This document shows, piece by piece, positions 34,414 to 42,084 of a stretch of DNA of 64,000 nucleotides (positions are counted from its first letter, which is position 1; each line of letters begins with the position of its first letter). The notes below the pieces were generated by a model that ran no database searches, was not told where the DNA came from, and was given only the letters and a program-made list of their open reading frames with translations. The position numbers were made by a program, and so were the translations under genes. The stretch covers positions 53,056-117,055 of the forward strand of contig DAOTXS010000018.1 of the NCBI GenBank assembly GCA_034435055.1, read 5' to 3'. This DNA comes from DAOTXS01 sp034435055 (lineage in GTDB: Bacteria; Chloroflexota; Anaerolineae; UBA4142).

Positions 34414-34512
34414 ATTGTCATTGCGAGCCGCGTTTTTTGCGGCAAAGCAATCTCTCAAACGTCTCTTGAGAGATTGCTTCGTCGGCAAAGACCGCCTCCT
34501 CGCAATGACAAT
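34414..34512. repeat. Palindromic repeat, TCATTGCGAG / AAGCAATCTC type (copy 1)
   Basis: ATTGTCATTGCG (34414-34425) pairs with CGCAATGACAAT (34501-34512), and inside it AAGCAATCTCT (34445-34455) pairs with AGAGATTGCTT (34469-34479). The 17-nt word AAGCAATCTCTCAAACG is repeated exactly at 48111. It fills the gap between the HAD phosphatase and transpeptidase genes. Confidence 0.88.
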
Positions 34513-34518
34513 CGGATT

Positions 34519-36612
34519 TTATTTTGCCGGCAACGCAAAATATTTTTCGACAATCTCGCGCACAATCGGCGCGGCGGTTTTCGCTCCTTCGCCGCCGTAT
34601 TCCGCGATTACGACGATCGCGATTTTGGGATTTTCCGCTGGTGCGTACGCCGCAAACCACGAGTGCGGTTCGCCTTCTTTGAAAATTTCGGCGGTGCCGG
34701 TTTTACCGGCGACCGTTACTTTGGATCCCTTGAACACATTGACCGCCGTGCCGTCTTTGTCCGTTGTCACGCGGTACAACGCCTGACGAATCGACGCCAG
34801 TGTGCCGGCGGACGCCGGCAATTTGCCGCGCACTTCGGTGGGAAAAGTTTTTTCCGTGCCATCGGCGAGACTACTGATGCGCGAAATCACGTGCGGTCGA
34901 TACAACGTGCCGCCGTTCGCCACCGCCGCCATCATATTCGCAATTTGCAATGGTGTGGTGAGCAACGCGCCTTGACCGATCACCATATTGATCGGATCGC
35001 CGGGACGCCACACGCCTTGATTCGGATCGGGGACGATGCCGGGTGATTCCGCCAGTTCGATGCCGCTCTCCTTGCCGAAACCAAATCCGCGCGCGAATGA
35101 CGGCAAGATGTTGCGGTCGATCTGATCAAGTTTCTGACCAATTTGATAAAACGCAACGTTGCACGATTCGACGAGCGCGTACTGCAATGAAATTGTGCCG
35201 TGCCCTTTGCCGGTGATGGGCCACGTCCAACAATACTTGCGAAAATTTTGTCCCAGACCGTCCCAATAGCCAGGATCGTTGAACAATGAACTGGCGGAAT
35301 AGCCGCCGCGTTCGATGGCGGCGGCGTACGCCACGATCTTGAACACCGAGCCGGGCGAAAAACCGCTTTGCGTCGCGCGATTGACGAGCGGATCGCCGGG
35401 GTCGTTCATCAACGCACGGAATTCTGCCGGCGTCATTCGTTGCGATAATTTGTTGGGGTCCCACGTTGGAAAACTGGCGATTGCCAACACGTTCCCGTTC
35501 GACACATCCATCACGACTGCCGCGCCGGCGCGGGCGCGCGCGCTCAACGCTTTTTCGACGATCTCTTGCACGTCGATGTCGAGCGTCGTGTAGATATTTT
35601 GACTTTGCTTCGCCGGAATATTCGCAAGCGTCGCGGTAACGACATTGCTCGGCGAAAGGATGACCAAGCGACCGCCGCGCGTCCCGGCGAGATATTGCTC
35701 GCCCCACAGTTCCAAGCCGGCTTTGCCGATGAGATCGCCTTCGCGGTATCCTCGCACTTGATATTTCGCCAACTCTTCCGCGTTGATCTGTCCCACGTAA
35801 CCAATCGTGTGCGCGGCGAGTTGCCCTTTGGGATACGTGCGAAGATCGGTTGTCCGCTCGATGTGAATGCCGGGTTGATTCAGCGCATCGAAATTCGTTT
35901 TGACCTGTTCTGCCGTCAGCGTGCCAATTGTCGTCCGCCAATCACCGGGGTATTTGCTGTACATCGCTTTGATCGCGCTGATCTGCTGATTGAAAATGCG
36001 CGATAGGGTCAACAGCACGCCGTTTTCATTTTTGAATTCGACTGGCACCACCTCGACCAGCGTGAGTGTTTGCGGTTGGGTGAGAGGACGTCCTTTGCGG
36101 TCAAAGATGTCAGCCCGCGTGGAGGCGAGTGGGTAGAATTTCACGCTGCCGCCGGCGGCAAGTTGCGGAAAAATCAAGCCGGGATTCCACAACACGCCCC
36201 AACGATTTTTCTCGCGGCGCAAAAGCATTGTGTTATCGTGTTGCAGTGTGCCGGCAGCGTGCGTTTCGATAATGGTCGTGAACGCGATTTGCGCTTCGTT
36301 GCCTTCTTCGTGGATCGAATTCACCGTCGTCTTGATTGACCGAAACGTGGCTTCGGTGGCGATGGCTTTATAACGTGTAATGAATTGCTCGGCGGTGATG
36401 GTTTCTTGGCGACTGGGTGCGAGCATCGTGTACATCGCGTTATAATCGCCATCGCTCCACGCTTTGAGAAACGCGCGCGCGGTATCTTCGGCAAAGACGA
36501 CCGGCGTGGGCGTTGGAATCGGCGTAGGAGTGGAAGCATCGATGTTACATCCAACGAGGAGCAGAATCAGCGTGGCGGCGATGATTGGCAATCGATTGAT
36601 GCTACTTTTCAT
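34519..36612 (-). CDS. MecA/PBP2a-like penicillin-binding transpeptidase lipoprotein
   Basis: I chose the second ATG (36612), placed right after the promoter. The 697-residue class B penicillin-binding protein has a lipoprotein-type signal (LLLVGC, Cys22), a Thr/Pro linker, an NTF2-like MecA-N domain (about 40-150), a dimerisation domain and the transpeptidase domain. Catalytic motifs are Ser422-x-x-Lys425 (SPGSVFK), Ser483-Cys-Asn485 and Lys637-Thr-Gly639. It crosslinks peptidoglycan outside the membrane. The MecA-N type is often linked to low beta-lactam affinity, but that is not shown here. Confidence 0.9.
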   Translation of the reverse strand: MKSSINRLPIIAATLILLLVGCNIDASTPTPIPTPTPVVFAEDTARAFLKAWSDGDYNAMYTMLAPSRQETITAEQFITRYKAIATEATFRSIKTTVNSIHEEGNEAQIAFTTIIETHAAGTLQHDNTMLLRREKNRWGVLWNPGLIFPQLAAGGSVKFYPLASTRADIFDRKGRPLTQPQTLTLVEVVPVEFKNENGVLLTLSRIFNQQISAIKAMYSKYPGDWRTTIGTLTAEQVKTNFDALNQPGIHIERTTDLRTYPKGQLAAHTIGYVGQINAEELAKYQVRGYREGDLIGKAGLELWGEQYLAGTRGGRLVILSPSNVVTATLANIPAKQSQNIYTTLDIDVQEIVEKALSARARAGAAVVMDVSNGNVLAIASFPTWDPNKLSQRMTPAEFRALMNDPGDPLVNRATQSGFSPGSVFKIVAYAAAIERGGYSASSLFNDPGYWDGLGQNFRKYCWTWPITGKGHGTISLQYALVESCNVAFYQIGQKLDQIDRNILPSFARGFGFGKESGIELAESPGIVPDPNQGVWRPGDPINMVIGQGALLTTPLQIANMMAAVANGGTLYRPHVISRISSLADGTEKTFPTEVRGKLPASAGTLASIRQALYRVTTDKDGTAVNVFKGSKVTVAGKTGTAEIFKEGEPHSWFAAYAPAENPKIAIVVIAEYGGEGAKTAAPIVREIVEKYFALPAK

Positions 36613-36620
36613 CTGCATCG

Positions 36621-36649
36621 ATTATAGCCGACTTGATTGCGAGCGTCAA
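36621..36649 (-). promoter_or_regulatory. Promoter of the transpeptidase gene (leaderless)
   Basis: On the minus strand TTGACG (36649-36644), a 17-bp spacer and TATAAT (36626-36621). The chosen ATG starts 8 nt after the -10 box, so the transcript would begin at or next to the start codon. Confidence 0.75.
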
Positions 36650-36672
36650 AAAGAGTGGCACTTGTTTCCCCC

Positions 36673-36701
36673 TTGCTAATTGGCGGAGCGTCCACTATAA
36701 T
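36673..36701 (+). promoter_or_regulatory. Promoter of the 36738 gene and cpaF
   Basis: TTGCTA (36673-36678), a 17-bp spacer and TATAAT (36696-36701), divergent from the transpeptidase promoter. Confidence 0.72.
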
Positions 36702-36737
36702 TGCGTTCGTATTGTATGTTTGGGTTGGAGCAGTCCA

Positions 36738-37019
36738 ATGGATTTTCGAGTCGATGCTAAAGGTAAAGTCTTTACAGAGCGGATGACTAAAGATCGCATG
36801 TCCGTTACAGCCGGCATCGGTGATTTGGTGATTCGAGGCATTTTGCATATCAAGCCAGACACCCGGCTCAAGGACGAATTGAACGACGGTGAGTCGTTCA
36901 TTGCGATTACGGATGCTCGTGTAATGACGCGTGCCGGCAAAAAAACCGTGTACAAAACTACCGCGTTGATCGTGAACAAGGCACAAATTGCCTGGATATT
37001 TGAAAACGAATCCGAATAG
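36738..37019 (+). CDS. Small protein of unknown function
   Basis: The ATG at 36738 follows GGAG. The 93-residue product is soluble and predicted mostly beta, with the run GDLVIRGILHIKPDTRL and a later FIAITDARVM. It resembles small DUF6812-type proteins that precede secretion ATPase genes, but I cannot name a function. It lies 13 nt before the CpaF-like gene and shares its promoter, which suggests a link with it. Confidence 0.75.
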   Translation: MDFRVDAKGKVFTERMTKDRMSVTAGIGDLVIRGILHIKPDTRLKDELNDGESFIAITDARVMTRAGKKTVYKTTALIVNKAQIAWIFENESE

Positions 37020-37032
37020 GAAAAAATAATTC

Positions 37033-38454
37033 ATGCCTGGTTTATTAGATCGTATGCAACCGAGCAAGCCGGCAGTTTCACCGTCACCAGCGCCGGCTGT
37101 TCCGCCACCGCCCACTCCATCCATTCCGCTACCGCCCGTCCCCGTTTCCTCCGAACTCGTCGCCGCAATGACGCCCAGCGTCGCCGCCGACATGCCGAGA
37201 AAATTACGCAACTGGATCGTCGAGCGAATTTCTGCATCGCTGGGCAATGTGGCGGAACTCAAACGCGATGAGCATACCGTGGCGATGTTGCGCGAACGCA
37301 TCGCCGCCGCGTTGAGCAGTGCGAATGCAAATTTGACGGCGGCGCAAAGCAAAGAATTGGAAGAGCAGGTGATCAACGAGTTGGTTGGTTTTGGACCGAT
37401 CGAGCCGTTGCTGGCTGACCCAGTGATTACCGAAGTGATGGTGAATGGTTTTGGGGATGTCTATATCGAAAAGGGCGGACACGTAACCAAAACCAACATT
37501 CAATTCGACGACGACGCGCACGTCTATCGTGTCATCGACCGCATCATCCGCCCGCTTGGTCGCCGCGTCGACCGCAAATGGCCTATGGTGGACGCGCGTT
37601 TGCCGGATGGTTCGCGCGTGAACGTGATCATCCCGCCGAGCGCGATTGACGGTCCCACAATTACCATCCGCAAATTTTCCAAAAAGAAATTGCTCGTCGA
37701 AGACCTCATCCGGTTTGGATCGCTGACGCCGCAAATGGCGGACTTTTTGCAAGGGTGCGTGGTGGGGCGTTTGAACATTATCGTTTCCGGCGGCACCGGC
37801 AGCGGCAAAACAACGTTGCTCAACGTGCTGTCCAATTTCATTCCCGATGGTGACCGCATCGTTACGATTGAAGATTCGGCGGAACTGCAACTTGCCAAGC
37901 CGCACGTCGTACGGTTGGAGGCGCGCCCGGCGGATCCAGACGGCACCGGGCGCGTGGCGATTCGCGATCTCGTCGTCAATTCTCTGCGCATGCGCCCGGA
38001 GCGCATCGTCGTGGGTGAGGTGCGCGACGCCGCCGCGCTGGATATGTTGCAAGCGATGAACACCGGACACGATGGCTCGCTCACAACTCTGCACGCCAAC
38101 ACGCCGCGCGATACGATCAGTCGTTTGGAAACGATGTGTTTGATGGCGGGCATCGATTTTCCGATCAAGGTCATCCGCGAACAGATCGCATCGGCAATCG
38201 ACTTGATCGTGCAAACCGCGCGCCTGCGCGACGGCTCGCGTAAAATCGTTCAAGTGTCCGAAGTCCAAGGGATGGAAGGCGATGTCGTTGTGATGCAAGA
38301 TGTTTTCCGTTTTGTGGAAAGTGGCTTGGACGCGCAAGGCAAAGTGATCGGCGAGATGCAAGCGACCGGGATTCGTCCCAAGTTTAGCGCGCGTTTGGAA
38401 GCCGCCGGCATCACGCTCGCGCCAGAATTGTTCGCCGCGCCGCGCCGCCGTTAA
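37033..38454 (+). CDS. cpaF: Type II/IV secretion ATPase, CpaF/TadA type
   Basis: This 473-residue ATPase has a Pro-rich N-terminus (17-40), an N-terminal domain with GPIEPLLADPVITEVMVNGF, Walker A GGTGSGKTT (252-260), the Asp box IVTIEDSAELQL, a Walker B-like region VVGEVRDAAALDML and the His box GSLTTLHANTP. It would drive assembly of a Tad-like pilus or serve as a motor. No other tad genes are nearby, so it is a lone copy in this window. Confidence 0.92.
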   Translation: MPGLLDRMQPSKPAVSPSPAPAVPPPPTPSIPLPPVPVSSELVAAMTPSVAADMPRKLRNWIVERISASLGNVAELKRDEHTVAMLRERIAAALSSANANLTAAQSKELEEQVINELVGFGPIEPLLADPVITEVMVNGFGDVYIEKGGHVTKTNIQFDDDAHVYRVIDRIIRPLGRRVDRKWPMVDARLPDGSRVNVIIPPSAIDGPTITIRKFSKKKLLVEDLIRFGSLTPQMADFLQGCVVGRLNIIVSGGTGSGKTTLLNVLSNFIPDGDRIVTIEDSAELQLAKPHVVRLEARPADPDGTGRVAIRDLVVNSLRMRPERIVVGEVRDAAALDMLQAMNTGHDGSLTTLHANTPRDTISRLETMCLMAGIDFPIKVIREQIASAIDLIVQTARLRDGSRKIVQVSEVQGMEGDVVVMQDVFRFVESGLDAQGKVIGEMQATGIRPKFSARLEAAGITLAPELFAAPRRR

Positions 38455-38476
38455 TCGCGCCGCCAGTCAGAATGAA

Positions 38477-38505
38477 CGAAGCAATTCCATCCCGGGATTG
38501 CTTCG
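38477..38505. repeat. Palindromic repeat, AAGCAATCTC type (short copy)
   Basis: CGAAGCAAT (38477-38485) pairs with ATTGCTTCG (38497-38505). It shares the GAAGCAAT and ATTGCTTCGTCG words with the larger copies at 34414 and 48086 and lies between cpaF and radC. Confidence 0.7.
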
Positions 38506-38530
38506 TCGCGTTTCAGTGGGAGGAGATACG

Positions 38531-39217
38531 ATGACCGATTACACGCTCAAAAATCTCGACAAGCAAGATTTGCCGCGCGAACGTTTGAAACGGTTGGGGG
38601 TAAGCGCGCTCAAAACACAAGAACTCATCGCGATCATTTTGCGAACCGGCACACGCGGCGAAAATGTTTTGAATCTGGCGGAACGCTTATTGCGCGATTA
38701 TGGCGGGTTGGGGGGATTGGCGCGTGCGCCGTACAAAGAACTAACGCGCGTCAAAGGCGTCGGCGACACAAAAGCCATCGAGTTGCAAGCCGCGTTTGAA
38801 TTGGGGCGCCGCCTTTCCACCGCCGCGCCGGACGACAAGCCGGTTATCAAATCACCGGCGGACGCCGCCAATCTTTTATCCGATATGGGGGTGATGGAAC
38901 AAGAAGTGATGCGGACGTTATTGCTCGACACGAAAAACCGCGTGCTGATGATCAAGACGGTTTATGCCGGCTCGGTGAATACCACCGTGATTCGCGTTGC
39001 GGAATTGTTCCGGGAAGCGATTCGCCAAAACTGCGCGGCGATCATCGTTGCACACAATCATCCCTCCGGCGATCCGTCGCCGTCGCCGGAAGATGTGGCG
39101 GTTACGCGCGAGTTGGTGCAAGCCGGGAAACTTTTAGACATCGACGTGTTGGATCACTTGGTGATTGGCGCGGGGCAAAAGTTTGTGAGTTTGAAGGAAC
39201 GAGGATTGGGATTTTGA
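38531..39217 (+). CDS. radC: RadC-family JAB1/MPN metalloprotein
   Basis: I chose the ATG at 38531 behind AGGAG. The 228-residue protein has an N-terminal helix-hairpin-helix region with KGVGDTKAIELQAAFELGRR, and the C-terminal MPN domain with VAHNHPSGDPSPSPED, the JAMM metal-binding motif (HxHx7SxxD). The historic DNA-repair role is disputed, and the true activity is unknown. It is a complete, normal-length copy. Confidence 0.93.
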   Translation: MTDYTLKNLDKQDLPRERLKRLGVSALKTQELIAIILRTGTRGENVLNLAERLLRDYGGLGGLARAPYKELTRVKGVGDTKAIELQAAFELGRRLSTAAPDDKPVIKSPADAANLLSDMGVMEQEVMRTLLLDTKNRVLMIKTVYAGSVNTTVIRVAELFREAIRQNCAAIIVAHNHPSGDPSPSPEDVAVTRELVQAGKLLDIDVLDHLVIGAGQKFVSLKERGLGF

Positions 39218-39221
39218 AATC

Positions 39222-39249
39222 GTAGAGACGTTTAATTAAACGCCTCTAC
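39222..39249. repeat. Palindromic repeat GTAGAGACGTTT, convergent
   Basis: GTAGAGACGTTT (39222-39233) pairs with AAACGCCTCTAC (39238-39249), with one A-C mismatch. It lies between converging radC and the FecR-domain gene and may act as a terminator. Confidence 0.75.
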
Positions 39250-40457
39250 TCAACGATTAAACGAATTCCCGTAACGTATGATTCGTAATCCCAGCCCGAA
39301 GCATAAATCTGAAGCGAGGTAATGAAAAACGGACGCGGCTCGGCTAACTCAAGCAGGTTGCCGCTCTCGAACGGAACCCACACATCGACCGGCACTTGTT
39401 CGCCGTTGACGGTTGGATTGTTAGTGAGGTTTTGGTAATAAAATCCGTGCACCCATTCACCCTCGCTTCCGTACTGGTCCCGATATTTCAAACGCAGAAT
39501 CAAAGGATACTCGGAGCTAAGAATCCCGCCGCCGGACAAACTTTGATAATGCAGACGAATATCCGCCGCGAGCCGCATGGATCGATAATCAGAAACCTCG
39601 CGATTGATTTGTTGAACGATGCCGGTGATCGCACTCGTTTGTTTTGAGTTACTCCGCAGAATTTGCACGACGCTTCGATCCGCCAATGTCATCGGCGTTG
39701 CGGAGCCATTTGCCGCTGTTGGATCCGTGCCCGATTCCCGGACGATATTCCAACCACGCGCCAATGGATCGAGAAAGTCGCCGTTCACGATAATGTCTTG
39801 CGCCGCCGGCAGCGGGGGTAACGGCGGCTCGTTCCGATGTACCACCGTACGTTGGCCGCGTCCCACGACCACCGTTTTTCCTGCCGCGTTCACAAATGCT
39901 TCCCCGTCGCGCACAAACACTTGCGACGCGTCCGCGCCAACCTCTACCGAATAACTTCCCTCGGTTAAACCGGCTTGCAGGTGCGGTGTCTGCGCTTGCA
40001 ACGACCGCCCGCGCGCCAAAGCATCGCTTTGCCCCAACTGCGCCGCCGCGCCAATCCGAATCCGCCCGCGCGTTTGGTCGATGGCAATCGTTACCGGTTC
40101 GATGCCCCACGGGAACGCGGCGATGCGCATTTCGCGCAGAGTCATTTGCGTGCTTGGAAAAAGAATTGCCGTACTGCCATCGACAAAGGTTAGGATACCG
40201 CGCGAGTTTTCGTCCGTTTCAATCGACGCGCCTTCGCGCACCTGAGTGGTTCTAGTTACCGCAAGCGGCGCGGCACCGCCTGGTTCCCGGACGCGTACCG
40301 TTCCGCCGATTACTTCCAACGTTGCCTCTTTCGGCGTGGTGGCATGTTGGATATAATAGCGCATGCTCAACGGAACGAGTGCACACAATGTCAGAAAGAT
40401 GGCAAACGCGCTCCAGATGATCAGCCACGCTACGCGCTCGGGGTGTTTATAGATCAT
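39246..40457 (-). CDS. FecR-domain membrane protein
   Basis: This 403-residue protein has an N-terminal cytoplasmic tail of about 10 residues, one membrane helix (about 11-34) and an extracytoplasmic FecR-like domain (45-200) with GGTVRVREPGG, EGASIETDENSRGILTFVDGS and EGSYSVEVG. The last 180 residues look like a carbohydrate-binding-like beta sandwich (INGDFLDPLARGWNIV-like start near 225). No sigma factor or TonB receptor is adjacent. It follows the acylphosphatase gene after 11 nt. Confidence 0.82.
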   Translation of the reverse strand: MIYKHPERVAWLIIWSAFAIFLTLCALVPLSMRYYIQHATTPKEATLEVIGGTVRVREPGGAAPLAVTRTTQVREGASIETDENSRGILTFVDGSTAILFPSTQMTLREMRIAAFPWGIEPVTIAIDQTRGRIRIGAAAQLGQSDALARGRSLQAQTPHLQAGLTEGSYSVEVGADASQVFVRDGEAFVNAAGKTVVVGRGQRTVVHRNEPPLPPLPAAQDIIVNGDFLDPLARGWNIVRESGTDPTAANGSATPMTLADRSVVQILRSNSKQTSAITGIVQQINREVSDYRSMRLAADIRLHYQSLSGGGILSSEYPLILRLKYRDQYGSEGEWVHGFYYQNLTNNPTVNGEQVPVDVWVPFESGNLLELAEPRPFFITSLQIYASGWDYESYVTGIRLIVE

Positions 40458-40468
40458 TGCAAAATTTT

Positions 40469-40753
40469 TCAGAATCGAATTTCAAATCGATGAAATTCGC
40501 CGGTTGCCGCGCTCCACCGCGTCTCGACATTTTCGACGACCGCCGATGACGGTCCCGTCCGCACCAGATCCAGCAAACGTTCCAAATCCGCACGCGCACC
40601 TTCGGCGACAAATTCCACCGAGCCATCGCCGCGATTACGTACCCAGCCGACCAATCCTAGTTCCGTCGCGCGGCGTTGCGTGAACCAGCGAAAGTTGACG
40701 CCTTGCACAACGCCGGTGACCACAGCGGTGAGACGAGCATTTGTTGTAGACAT
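40469..40753 (-). CDS. acyP: Acylphosphatase
   Basis: This 94-residue enzyme contains the phosphate loop GVVQGVNFRWF with catalytic Arg22 and the GWVRNRGDGSVE segment with catalytic Asn40. It hydrolyses carboxyl-phosphate bonds such as acetyl phosphate. Length is standard for the family. It is the first gene of a two-gene unit with the FecR-domain gene, divergent from the HD-domain gene. Confidence 0.95.
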   Translation of the reverse strand: MSTTNARLTAVVTGVVQGVNFRWFTQRRATELGLVGWVRNRGDGSVEFVAEGARADLERLLDLVRTGPSSAVVENVETRWSAATGEFHRFEIRF

Positions 40754-40769
40754 CTTTATTTTCGCTTGC

Positions 40770-40810
40770 CGATTTTCGATTGTCGCAAGCCAAGCGGCAA
40801 TCGAAAATCG
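40770..40810. repeat. Stuttered hairpin, CGGCAATCGAAAAT word set
   Basis: CGATTTTCGATTG (40770-40782) pairs perfectly with CAATCGAAAATCG (40798-40810). The 14-nt word CGGCAATCGAAAAT (40795-40808) recurs exactly inside a coding sequence at 42712-42725. It lies between two divergent genes. Confidence 0.82.
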
Positions 40811-40853
40811 AAAATTATTGAACGTATTATACCATTTCTAACCGGAGAAACAA

Positions 40854-41486
40854 ATGTTGCGATTGACCATCGACGAAGCGCGCGCGTACTATCACGGCGC
40901 AGAAAGCGCGCACGATTTTGATCACGTTCTGCGCGTGCTTGCCCTCGCCGAAAAATTGGCGCGCGCGGAAGGCGCGGATGTCGAAATTGTTCACACCGCC
41001 GCGCTTCTCCACGACATTGCGCGCGCAGATGAAGACACAACCGGCGGCGACCATGCACAAATGGCGGCGGAACGCGCGCAAGAAATTTTGCGTGTGCGCG
41101 GTGTCGCGCCGGCAAAAATCGATGCAATTGCTCACGCGATTGAATCGCACCGATTCCGCACGAACGCGCCGCCGCAAACCATCGAAGCGCAAGTTTTATT
41201 CGATGCGGACAAACTCGATTCGATTGGCGCAATTGGCGTCGCGCGCGCGTACCAAGTTTCCGGCGCGCTCAATCAACGCTTGTGGAGCGAGGTATCGCCG
41301 GACGCGTTGGCGACGCGCCACCAACGCAATTCCAATCACTCGGCGTATGCCGAATTCATCGTCAAGTTGAGCAAGGTGCGCGAGCGATTGTTCACCGCGA
41401 CGGCACGCAAAATCGCGGATGAACGTCACGCGTTTATGGTAGAGTTTTTCGCGCGATTAGAAAAGGAAATCAAAGGAGAATTGTGA
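40854..41486 (+). CDS. HD-domain phosphohydrolase
   Basis: This 210-residue protein has the HD metal ligands His24, His53-Asp54 (LLHDIA), further His67 and an Asp in FDADKLDSIG. The order matches small YedJ/YfbR-like HD hydrolases acting on nucleotides or other phosphate esters. CGGAG precedes the ATG. Substrate is not known. It lies 33 nt before a small zinc-finger gene. Confidence 0.88.
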   Translation: MLRLTIDEARAYYHGAESAHDFDHVLRVLALAEKLARAEGADVEIVHTAALLHDIARADEDTTGGDHAQMAAERAQEILRVRGVAPAKIDAIAHAIESHRFRTNAPPQTIEAQVLFDADKLDSIGAIGVARAYQVSGALNQRLWSEVSPDALATRHQRNSNHSAYAEFIVKLSKVRERLFTATARKIADERHAFMVEFFARLEKEIKGEL

Positions 41487-41519
41487 AACCTTTTTACCAG
41501 CGTCGCATCTAACTACGTG

Positions 41520-41771
41520 ATGCAATACGAAATTTCCGAGACGTGCAAAAAACTGATCGCGCAACTTTCGCTTTTTCTGGATGGCGAACTTGATCCGGCG
41601 TTGTGCGCCCAAGTGGAAGAGCATTTGGCAACGTGTCCGTACTGTCGCGTCGTCGTCGATACCACCAAGAAAACAATCACGCTCTTTCACGACGCGCCGC
41701 GTGAAAGTGTGCCGGCAATTGCGCGTCAGCATTTGATCGAGGTGTTGGGGTTGGAAAAGGAGAATCGATAA
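41520..41771 (+). CDS. Small putative zinc-finger (anti-sigma-like) protein
   Basis: The ATG at 41520 directly follows an in-frame GTG, and either may be used. The 83-residue protein contains FLDGELDPALCAQVEEHLATCPYCR, the zf-HC2 pattern in which His, Cys and Cys bind zinc, as in ZAS-type anti-sigma factors. There is no membrane segment and no sigma gene nearby, so the partner is unknown. Confidence 0.75.
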   Translation: MQYEISETCKKLIAQLSLFLDGELDPALCAQVEEHLATCPYCRVVVDTTKKTITLFHDAPRESVPAIARQHLIEVLGLEKENR

Positions 41772-41848
41772 TTCATCGGGGCAGGTTACAGACCTGTCCC
41801 GATTTTTATTTTTGCGGCGATGGTGTAGAATATGCCAAAGGAGCAAAG

Positions 41849-42010
41849 ATGACTACAGCCGAACGTCTTGCGGAATTGGAACGCGAGTTGGCGCAATTGA
41901 AAAGTCAATTGCCCAAGCACGGCCTCAAGCCCTCCACGCTCGCGCGCATCGATGAGTTGGAAGAGGAGATTGAAAAGTTGAAGGCGGAGTTGGCGGCGGG
42001 TGGCGAATAG
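41849..42010 (+). CDS. 53-residue coiled-coil protein
   Basis: ATG at 41849 has AAGGAG eight nt upstream. The product starts MTTAERLAELERELAQLKSQ and ends KLKAELAAGGE; two heptad-rich helices are separated by LPKHGLKPS, which suggests a helical hairpin. Leu and Glu dominate. No function is recognised. It is supported by the good ribosome site and strong codon bias despite its size. Confidence 0.7.
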   Translation: MTTAERLAELERELAQLKSQLPKHGLKPSTLARIDELEEEIEKLKAELAAGGE

Positions 42011-42022
42011 TCGGGCGGACAG

Positions 42023-42051
42023 TTGCCAAATTCTTCTGAACCACGTATGAT
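42023..42051 (+). promoter_or_regulatory. Promoter of the FAD/[2Fe-2S] fusion gene
   Basis: TTGCCA (42023-42028), a 17-bp spacer and TATGAT (42046-42051). Confidence 0.65.
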
Positions 42052-42084
42052 ACAGCCGCGAACGTTTTACGTACCGAGGTAACA

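Noticed and set aside
37204..38361. A 385-codon frame antisense to cpaF
   Set aside because: It mirrors the Walker and His-box regions of the real gene and has no promoter or ribosome site.
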